From Cladocopium goreaui (taxonomy: Eukaryota; Sar; Dinophyceae; Suessiales; Symbiodiniaceae), in assembly GCA_947184155.2 (NCBI GenBank), contig CAMXCT020001447.1:124001-188000 (forward strand): a DNA stretch of 64,000 nt, read 5' to 3'. The position numbers and the translations under genes were made by a program. Each line of letters starts with the position of its first letter. Positions within the stretch are counted from its first letter, which is position 1. The notes beneath the pieces are model-generated. The model did no database searches. It was given only the letters and a program-made list of their open reading frames with translations, and was not told where the DNA came from. Of the stretch, positions 55,471 through 64,000 are shown in pieces.

Positions 55471-58400
55471 GATCATGATCATGATCATCATCATCATCAT
55501 CATCAACAACATTAACATCATCATCAACATAAACATCATCATCAACATTAACATCATCATCAACAAACACATCATCATCAACATTATGCTACATTATCCT
55601 TTTACCCCCACCACACTGTTTAGGGACAATCTTTTTGTATGGGAGATTCTGGATGTTCTTTTCTTTCCCGAAACAGTGTGGCCACACTGAGGAGTTCTTA
55701 CGATAACAGTTAAGGCCCGGTGTTCAATCGAGGTGGTATCCGTCGCGTTTGGCATTTTCCGTGTAAATTTCCATGCAAAATGGCTCTTGTGAAATGTCCA
55801 TGTGCATTTCGATTGCGCAGGCTCGCACAAAACGCTGGCCGCGGAGGTGTCCTCGGCCATTTTCCCTGCAACATTTAATACAAAATGGCTCTTGTGAAAT
55901 GTTCATGTGCATTTCGACTGCGCAGGCTCGCACAAAACGCTGGCTCCTCGGCCATTTCCCCTGTAAATTTGCATACAAAATGGCTCTTGTTAAACGTCCA
56001 TGTGCATTTCGATTGCGCAGGCTCGCACAAAACGGGTGTCGCAAGATTGGCGTACGGCACTGTTCCTGTGCATTTCCACAAAAAGGCTCTTGTGAAATGC
56101 TCATGTGTAGTTCGACTGCGCAGGCTCGCACATCATCATCATCATCATCATCATCAGCATCAGCATCAGCACCATCATCATCATCATGATCATCATCAAC
56201 ATTTACATCATCATCATCAACATTATAATACATTCTCCTTTTACTCCACCCACACAGCGTGGGGTCCCTTGCTGGGATAATTTCAGGCCTGAAGACATAT
56301 TTTCGTGATGTTGGTTGTTTGAAGATTTTTCGGTGGTGTGGCCCTGGGCCAACATGAGAATTTAATGATCAAAGGCTATTCAAACATGGCGGATTTGTGG
56401 ATGTGCCAAAATCAATGATTTAAAGTTTAAAGGCTTGCGCCTCACAGCCGGCCCCCTGCCAGGGAGGGGTTATGGGTGAGGCCACGTTGAGGGCAACTCG
56501 GGCCATGTTCTCGGGGGTTGAGGGCAGAACGGCCAAGAAACATTGTAAAACACGAAATAATCTTAATCTGCTACTTTGCACTTCCATCCTAAGTGTGCCG
56601 AGGTTGAGGCCTGTAAAACCCATTTTGGGCCTTGTTGGGGCCTGCACCTGGTAGTGCCTAACGTTGCTTTCGGATTCAAGAAACTAGCTCCAAACTAGTT
56701 CCAAACTGCACCCTGTCCGGGCCCCAAAACGCTGGATTCGCCAGCCTGAAACAGTAAAGGACGGATCGTGCCTGCGGCCTGCAGCTGGTAGTGCCTAACG
56801 TTGCTTTTGAACCAGCGTGCTTAGCAACTGTTTGTTAGCGGTGTCTTCTCTGAAGCGCTTCCCTAGTTGCAAGGCAGCACGCCAGTGAAGGACGCATCGT
56901 GCCTGCGGCCTGCAGCTGGTAGTGCTCAACCAAACTAGTTCCAAATTGGATCGGTTTGGCTTGTCCGGTTTGGCTTGCACCTGGTCGTGTCCAACAGTTA
57001 GCACTGCTGCTTGTAATGTCTTCGCGGACGCGCTCCCCCAGCTGCAAAAGGGGTCGGTGGATATTTGCTCTCGTGTTTCCGGCCTTCTGGTGCTGGCGTC
57101 TGAGCTTCTTGCCTTCTTGCTCTTGCAGTTGACTTTCTTATTCTTTTCTTGCTCCTTGTGTCGTGCCCCCTGTTCTCTGACGGGTTCCCCCTGCCGTCGG
57201 CTGGGGTCGGCGGATTTCCTTATGTTTAGGTGCTTAATCATCAGTTTTTGGTGGCTCAAAAAATTCTTGTTGGCATTTTGGGGGTTAGCATTCTCTTTGG
57301 GTATACTTTTGGTGGGTTATTGGAAAAAGTAGGAGTTTAAGCACCAAACAGGGGTTTGGGTCAAAAATAAGACGTCGAAAATATGGTCTTTTTGGGTTCA
57401 GCCATGACCAACCCTCAACAGCATGGAGTTTGTTGATCCCGGAGAGTAAGGATAGGATTTCAGGGCGGCTGTTTTTCGGACTTCGTTTCACTTCAAGGGT
57501 GCGAAACAGGTAGTGGGGGTTGCCCATGGAGCAAATGCACATTGCATCACACTACATCTATTTTCAGTGTTTGAACAATCAGCCTAGTTATAAACCAACT
57601 TCCCTATTGGTGGCCACTTCCTACACGTTTTTCCTCATTTCCCAGACTTGGATCAAAAGAAAATCTACAGGACCTCCCCATTCTAAATGTCAAAAACCAA
57701 ATTTCCTCTACATTTTCCCTTAAACCATTCATCTAACCATAGATATATCCAGATCCATCATAAAGCCTAGTAATTTACTTACAGCGCTCTCAATTCATTT
57801 TAAGGTTGGTCAACTAGATCAGTCAGTATATAACTAATTTTCCTCAATTTTGTAAATAATAAATCAGTTTCTGCTCTATATCATACTTAGGTAGTTCAGA
57901 CGTTTTTTTTCCTGATTTCTCTCTTTTTTTTGTAATAGAAAGTTGGTTTGACTTAGTTTTACTGTTTTGCTTCAAACAAAATCAAAAGGTCAAGATAAGT
58001 CAAGATATATCAGCATATGTCATTTGCTGATTAACTTATCTTAACTGATTATGTCAACATATATCAACATATATCAACATATTTGCTGATATTTGTTATG
58101 CTTTCAATTCCAACCATCTCAAAGCCACAGCCACTTCCTGACCAGGTCTGTGGCCACCGAACTGGAGCTTCGCCTGACCCAGGAGGCGGAGACGCAGCAG
58201 CGGTGGCATCAACGCCTCGCAGCGGAGGTCTGCGGCCGGCGACCAACAGATCCGCCAAGAAAAGTGGGATTTCACCGTCAACAATAGGGATTTAATGAGA
58301 TTTATATAATGGGATTTAATGAGATTTAATGGGATTTAATGAGATTAATGGGATTTCATGGTATTTGACCAACCATATGGGGATAGATAGATAGTAATAC

Positions 58401-60790
58401 GGGGATATCCTCTGGTAATCAAACATGGCTAGCCAGGAATTCCCTGAACTAGACGGAGATTTATTAGCTGAGTCATCTAAATGGGTAATTTTCCAGCAAA
58501 CCATTTTTGATGGTCGGATGTCAAAATTTGGAAAAGAAAGGAGAACATTGGGGGAAAAATAGCCAAAGTCACAACTCTTGATAGACTTTCTGCTGAACAT
58601 CATAGACATGACAAGAGTTATTATTTGAGGTGATGAACTGTTATTTTTTCAGCAATTTAACAACAGAGATCAAAAAATTGAGTTGACATCAATCAATAGG
58701 TATGTAGCCACGTATAAATTGGAGATCTGGGAATTGGTAAATTTTTCTGAGACCATTTGAATATCCATTATCGCCGATTGTCTTTGTGTTATGGTGTTTT
58801 TATGGTTGTATGTGGCTCTTAATTTTGACCCTATGAGCATACCCATATTGAATGAGCTTCTGACCAACGCAGCAGAACATTTTCATTTACCATCTGGTTA
58901 TTTAACATAGCCATGGAAAATCCCTTATCAATGGAGGTTTTAATTTTAATGGGAAAATCATCTATAAATGGGCCATGTTCCATGGCTATGTTAAATAGCC
59001 AGATGGTAAGTTTCTGAGAACGACAACCCGGCTGGTCATTTTCAGTCTATATTTTGACCCATTGGATGCATGCGGGGAGGGTCAGACATGTTAGGTTTCG
59101 CAATCCACCACAAAAAAACATGGGTGGATGAACAGGGATAAACAGTACTATATAGCACTGTTGAGATTCAGAGCCAGGGAATGATTTTCTTATTATCAGT
59201 ATATTTGTTGATGAACAATGTCGACAGTCTCTATGTTTATGGATGATTCTTCTGATAACAAACGCCTCAAAACCAGCCCTCAACGCCTGAAAAATGGTTT
59301 TCCGCACTTCGAAACGTCTATTTGTGCATGACATTTCTGGATGTATCACCAGTAGTGGGTGAATGTGCATGGATGTGCATTGATGGGATGTATGCAACGA
59401 AAAAGGAACAGAACCACCATGCATGTTGATGTAATATGATGTAATCACAGATCAGAAAAAACAATTTGTAACCAACAGCCAGTCTCTCAGCCCAATTCAC
59501 GGATACAATTGATACAACATAATCATTCAATGGAACTAGTCATCATCAAAAACTCCATAACCCCATTGGTTCAGCATGACTCACTTCGTCTTCTGCCAGC
59601 AACGGCCCCGAAGGTGCAAGACCAGGTGCGTCGGGAGTATCGCCGCATGGCCCTGGAACTCACCGAGCAAAGTCCTGGAAGCCGCGGCTTTGGTCGCGGC
59701 ACCAGGGCCAGTCCGGCGGAGTTCTCGATGCCAAAGGTGCCCCAGTTGCGTTGCGAGTTTGGGCATGGCCTGCTGATACGTAGGGCTTGGGAAATTTCAG
59801 TTTTCTGAAATTCTTCATGATGCTTTGCAAAATTCGGTAAGTGAATTCCGCTCGAAAACTGGGGGTCGGTCTGAGGGAACTCCATTTTTTCTGTGATATT
59901 TTTGCGATGAGTAATTGCCAGTGAAACCTGCTAAGCGTGTCAAATCACAGCAGGATGTTGGTCCCCCGTGCTGATGATTCGAGGTTGTCACTAGTAAAGG
60001 ACCCAGTTTTGCAAGGAGGAGGAAAGGTGGGCACCTTCCATTGACGTGCAACTGGTAAGGTGGTAGTGATCGTCCATATGTCTACCCTCCGAGTCTCCGG
60101 TACTCAAACGTGGCGATGGGAAATCCTCTATTTTGATAGAGGTTGCAACAAGAAAATCATCTATAAGTGGTGGATTTTCCTTTGCCATGTTTGATTATTG
60201 GAGGCTATATGGAAGATTCTTGAAGCAGTTGTGGAAAATTCCAGGTCATTCGTTGGAAAATACCTCAGGCACGAATGCACCTGCCATCAAGCAATCCCCG
60301 GTGAGCCCTTGCTATTGGCAAACCCCAAAGCCTGGAATTTGTAGGATTTCAGATTTAGAGTGATGACAAACAGACGCAAATAGCATAATTCGACTGGCTT
60401 TCCCAGGCGAGCGCTGAATTTTCCAAGGGCGCTGAACATGCCTTGCCCGGACAGACCCCCTCGAGTGGCAGAGGTCTCTTGGTGGGGGCGTGGGATGTGG
60501 GGATGGAAAGCAGCGAGTTGGTGTATGGAAAACATCACTACTCAGATTGTTGGACCTTTCCGAAAAAACCTATTCCGGTTGATTCTATACCTATATAGCT
60601 TACAGTCTTGCAGTATTGGATTATTTTCTGGTTGATTCTGCTCAGATTATTGGACAGTGCTCATTTTTTATTGCTTGATTTTCTTGAAGATCTTTACTCC
60701 AAATTCCAGCATCCCAAGGTGATGAATCGTCAGCAGCGACGTGAAAAACTGATGTTTGGTCGGCCGCAAAACCCCCAAGTTGAGCTGTGA
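52531..60790 (+). CDS. Coiled-coil protein, multi-exon
   Basis: Exons that join in phase: 52531-52602 (ATG; MPVIEGLGRLLLPEADASF), 52739-52799 (KVGHVASMIESF), 53176-53284 (RAEDILELTN), 53856-53994, 54701-54798, 58146-58227 and 59614-59670. From 53856 on, the exons encode long Leu/Gln/Glu/Ala helices (AHVEARQHYFSEQLQLLQ, ALEQQLCKDVVLQSSALQ, ELELRLTQEAETQQRW, VQDQVRREYRRMALEL), so a coiled-coil rod is clear. GC donors occur at 52603, 53285 and 54799. The last intron of about 3.3 kb (54799-58145) is repeat-filled. The end is uncertain: 60719-60790 begins after an AG and encodes VMNRQQRREKLMFGRP to a TGA and is the best terminal-exon candidate. No specific family recognised; a cytoskeletal or basal-body-type role would be a guess. 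Confidence 0.6.
53489..53525. repeat. GATGAT microsatellite
   Basis: Run of GATGAT/GACGAT units in an intron of the coiled-coil gene. A second run lies at 53662-53760. Confidence 0.9.
54985..56130. repeat. Five copies of a roughly 100-bp repeat interleaved with a CAT microsatellite
   Basis: The unit (TTTTCCCTGTAAATTT...ACAAAATGGCTCTTGTGAAATGTCCATGTGC...GCGCAGGCTCGCACAAA) ends near 55070, 55825, 55935, 56030 and 56130. Between the first and second copies lies about 500 bases of CATCAT/CTCATC microsatellite (55100-55600), and a shorter one follows the fifth (56131-56225). The GTGTGGCCACAC palindrome occurs beside the first block (54954) and again at 55676. All of this lies in the large intron of the coiled-coil gene; short frames are artefacts. 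Confidence 0.8.
56640..57020. repeat. Diverged repeats around CTGCAGCTGGTAGTGCCTAACG
   Basis: The word GGTAGTGCCTAACGTTGCTTT occurs at about 56650 and 56784, with variants at 56914 and 56984, each after GCCTGC(GGCCTGCAG/ACC)TG. AACTAGTTCCAAA recurs at 56685-56706 and 56933. Intronic. Confidence 0.65.
58289..58360. repeat. GGGATTTAATGAGATTTAAT tandem units
   Basis: Four to five diverged units directly after the exon at 58146-58227. Confidence 0.8.
58889..59007. repeat. Intronic fold-back element, 28-bp arms
   Basis: Arms 58889-58916 and 58980-59007 are inverted copies with one mismatch (ACCATCTGGTTATTTAACAT... against its complement), with a 63-base loop containing AATCATCTATAAATGGG. Confidence 0.9.
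60105..60195. repeat. Third, more diverged intronic fold-back
   Basis: TGGCGATGGGAAATCCTC near 60111 pairs imperfectly with GGATTTTCCTTTGCCA near 60171. The middle contains AAATCATCTATAAGTGG, the same core as the element at 58889-59007. Confidence 0.55.
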
Positions 60791-61495
60791 CAAAAATGGC
60801 GCGATGGCAGCGTGATGGGATGTGCTTTCAGCAATCAGATCTATGTGACTATAATTATACTACACATAGTGAACTCCGGCATTTTTTTGAACATTACTTT
60901 ATGATACTTTGTGTCTGGTTGTAGCCCCTTCTTTTGGGTGGAGTAGGAGTGAAACCCTCTGATTGAATGGCTGACACGGCTGGGCGCTTCCAACGGCTGC
61001 GGGCTCAAGATGCATTGATATCGTAGGGAAATCCAATCTCCTGAGATCACAGCCAACCAAGATCGGTCCCACTTGCAACTTTTGTTTTCCATCTTCAGTG
61101 AAGACTAGGTGACTAGATCTAAGTTGCATTTTGTTTTCTTTGAAACCCAGGTCGTCTAGGTAGTCGAATGCTTTTCCGCCACAACCAGCCGGTAGCGACA
61201 CCCATGGCCTGACGCCATTTTCATGGCAAGTCATGCTCAAAAAGGCGCTGAGTTTCGGGGGATGCCAAAGGCTGTGGATGCCAATGGAGCCCAATCCACA
61301 TGCGACACCACAATGGTAGTTTCCTGGCAACTCCCAAGATAGTTAGAGATGTAACCTACCATATATTATATAATTACATAAATGTGTATATATATAATAT
61401 ACATATACTCGACTTATTATATATATATATTTATTGTAATATTAATTCAATATATATATATTTAACAAAGCAAGTTTAGAAGTCTAAACTCCGTT
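60791..61495. other. No gene firmly recognised
   Basis: A 143-codon minus-strand frame at 60899-61330 is open and fairly balanced in composition (KAFDYLDDLGFKENK within it) but matches nothing I know and lacks visible splice context. 61360-61465 is a TA-rich tract. Confidence 0.3.
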
Positions 61496-61505
61496 TTACG
61501 AATTT

Positions 61506-61800
61506 TCAAAATGTGGGGATGTGAAGAGAATAGAGATGTGAAAGAGTAGAGATGTGAGAGAGTAGGGGTGTGAAGAGAGTAGAGATGTAAGGAGAGTAGG
61601 GGTGTGAAGAGAGTAGAGATGTGAAGAGAGTAGGGATGTGGAGAGAGTAGGGATGTGAAGAGAGTAGAGATGTGAAGAGAGTAGTAGGGATGTGAAGAGA
61701 GTAGAGAAGGAGAGTAAGGATGTGAAGAGAGTAGAGCTGTGAAGAGAGTAGAGATGTGAAGAGAGTAGGGACGCTAAGAGAGTAGGGATGTAAAGAGAAT
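61506..61800. repeat. Minisatellite of GAGTAGAGATGTGAAGA units
   Basis: About 17 units of 14-17 bases with GTAGGG/GTAGAG variants. Confidence 0.95.
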
Positions 61801-61805
61801 TTCTG

Positions 61806-62130
61806 CAAGTTTTGCAGTGCCAAGTAGTGCTGGCAAGTATTTTTTTGCAAGCTTTGTAGTACGAATTAGTACTGGGAAGTATTCTGTGCAAGCTTTGTGG
61901 TACGAAGTAGTACTGGGAAGTATTCTGTGCAAGCTTTGTGGTACGAAGTAGTACTGGGAAGTACTTTGTGCAAGCTTTGTAGTACGAAGTAGTACTGCGA
62001 GGTACTTTGTGCAAGCTTTGCAGTATGATGTAGAACTGGGAGTACTTTGTGCAAGCTTTGTAGGACGAAGTAGTACTGGGAAGTACTTTGTGAAAGCCTT
62101 GTCGTACGAAGTACTGCGAAGTTGTTTTGC
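61806..62130. repeat. Tandem array of a 42-bp unit
   Basis: Seven units of GTACTGGGAAGTATTCTGTG plus CAAGCTTTGTGGTACGAAGTA, becoming more diverged at both ends. Confidence 0.9.
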
Positions 62131-62159
62131 ACAGGATGAACTTTGTTTGCAATGTACGA

Positions 62160-62600
62160 AAACGCTAAAAGAAAGAGATGCCAAGAGAAAGACATGAGAA
62201 TGAAAAACCACCTCAAGACAAAGGAGATGTCAAGACAGAAGGTCTCAAAGCAAAGCAATTTTAACAGAAAGAGGGCCCAAAAGAAAAGCGTGAAAGCAAA
62301 AGGAAACAAGAAAAATGGTGCCAAGCGAAAACCGTGTGTCAAGAGAAGAAGGTCTCAAGAAAAGAGATGCCAAAAGATAAGGATGCCAAGAGAAAGAGAC
62401 GTCAACGGAAAGCGGCTGAAAAGACATCGGTTTCAAGAGACAGCGACGACATCAGAAGAACATTGTCAGGAGAGAAGAGTGTGTCAAGTCTCGGGCTTCA
62501 AAGCTGTCAACAAGAAGGGCTGTCAAGATTCAGTGTCAGGAGCAAGCCGGATCAAGAGAAAGTGGCAGCATCAGACAAGGATGGCATTTCCAAGAGCTGA
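62160..62600. repeat. Degenerate purine-rich repeat
   Basis: Loose recurrence of AAGAGAAAGAGATGCCAAGA-like words. The long Lys/Arg-rich plus-strand frame here (62143-62721) is best explained by this repeat. Confidence 0.65.
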
Positions 62601-62729
62601 CGCAGTCAACGGCCATGCCAGCCGGGGGGTCGGCCGTCGTTCCTATAGGCTTTTCCTTTTCTTTATAGATTTTTCCCTCTCGAAACTTCCGTCACCTGGC
62701 TGGCCCGGGCTCTACTTGTAAAATCTTCA

Positions 62730-63720
62730 TCATGTAATTATATATTATATATATAGGAAGTAGTAATATATATACTTTAATATACGTTTATATGGTTGTA
62801 TAGTATACAAATGTATCTATATATGTGCATATTATATTTATATGTATATATATATTGTATGTACTATACATATATGATCATATATATATATACATCAATA
62901 AATTAAAAACAATCTTTTATGATATATATATAATATAATAAAACATGATTTAAGATAAAATATAATATAATAAAACCTAATATAATATATAATATAATAT
63001 AATATAATACAATAATATATTATAGTATAATATTATATGATATAATAATATAATAAATTACAATAAATTATAATATAATATAATTTAATATAATATGATA
63101 TAATTTAACATAATATAGTATAATATAATAATATAATATAATACTTAATAATATAATATAATATATTATAATACTTAATAATATAATATAATATAATATA
63201 ATACTTAATAATATAATATTTTCTAATACTTAATAATATAATATAATATAATACTGAATAATATAATAAAATATAATACTTAATAATACAACATAATATA
63301 ATATAATATAATATAATATATAATACTTTATAATATAATACATTTTTTTTTAAATAACAAAACACATTTTTTACATCATATATTATATAATATATTGTAA
63401 TTTAATATAACAATATAATATATAGTATAATATACAATATAATATTAAACAATATATACAATATAATGTATCATATAATATAGTTTAATATAATGTAATA
63501 TAATCTAATATTATAGAATCTAATATAATATAGTATTATAAATAATATACTATAATTTTACATATTGTATGATATAATATATTATAATCTCATTCAATAT
63601 AATATAAAATGCTATAATTTAATATTATAGCATATAATATGATATCATATCATGTAATATAATTTAATACAATATTCTATAGTACAACATTATATGTATA
63701 TATATATATTCTACATATTT
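62730..63720. repeat. AT-only satellite-like tract of TAATATAATA units
   Basis: About 1 kb with almost no G or C, built on TATAATATAATA and ACTTAATAATATAATA words. Confidence 0.95.
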
Positions 63721-64000
63721 TATGGTTTCTGTCAATCTTAAGGCTTCAACACCTTTGTTTGCAACGCCCATCCCATCATTGGTGCAAAATGCGTCGCAGG
63801 CCTTGTCAGGCCTCGACCATTTGTGCCCGTGGCAGGGCTGTGTGGGTCAACAACAAACACCACAAGATATGGCTTTGTCTGAAAAGTTGGAACATCCCGA
63901 GATCACAAACTTGTCATGCAGAAAATGATGATAAACCCTCCCAAAACTGGGAACATTCCAAATTGTTCGGAGGACATATTTAGAGATACAAAAAATCCCA
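63721..64000. other. No gene recognised at the right edge
   Basis: Composition returns to normal. A frame from an ATG at 63722 is open for 68 codons but has no recognisable features. Confidence 0.35.

Noticed and set aside
55402..55584. Poly-Met/Ile frames
   Set aside because: Translation of the CAT microsatellite.
62143..62721. 192-codon Lys/Arg-rich frame as a basic nuclear protein
   Set aside because: The sequence is a degenerate purine repeat and the composition follows from it.

Overview
The window looks like nuclear DNA of a dinoflagellate, most likely Symbiodiniaceae-like. The signs are: introns with GC and apparent GA donors beside GT and with AGG-type boundaries; three spliced genes on the same strand one after another; very heavy repeat load; a Ty1/copia element whose polyprotein has a type of C-terminal tail I associate with dinoflagellate elements (recollection, not checked); and a short 12-bp TCTGGCATATAT-type repeat that I remember as common in these genomes. 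No rRNA, complete tRNA or CRISPR was seen. All assignments come from reading the sequence; no database was searched.

Layout. 1-376: 5' end of a second, minus-strand LTR-retrotransposon gag frame that runs off the window. 0.7-1.6 kb: microsatellites. 2.6-10.9 kb: a repeat graveyard holding a dispersed repeat family in both orientations, two almost identical 1.22-kb elements with perfect 14-bp terminal inverted repeats and a large internal stem-loop, a tRNA-like SINE with long target-site duplications, and several minisatellites. 11.0-21.4 kb: a complete and young copia element with two 980-bp LTRs differing at about six sites, a primer-binding site, one uninterrupted 2433-codon gag-pol frame with a methyltransferase-like tail, and a separate 161-codon ORF before the 3' LTR. 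22.2-23.9 kb: a broken unrecognised coding region. 24-30 kb: no convincing gene. 30.06-31.1 kb: a small spliced gene with a basic helix and trinucleotide repeats. 31.5-36.3 kb: tandem arrays of about 357 bp and exactly 918 bp, a possible TIR element and a broken retroelement RNase H.

37.4-60.8 kb is the gene-rich part: three plus-strand intron-rich genes. The first encodes a type II membrane glycosyltransferase-like protein. The second is a GT54 (N-acetylglucosaminyltransferase IV/MGAT4-type) enzyme, readable through 18 short exons whose phases all agree. The third is a long coiled-coil protein. The first two would both act on glycans in the Golgi, so their adjacency may be functional. Their introns carry fold-back elements and inverted repeat sets. 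61.5-63.7 kb is minisatellite followed by about 1 kb of almost pure AT.
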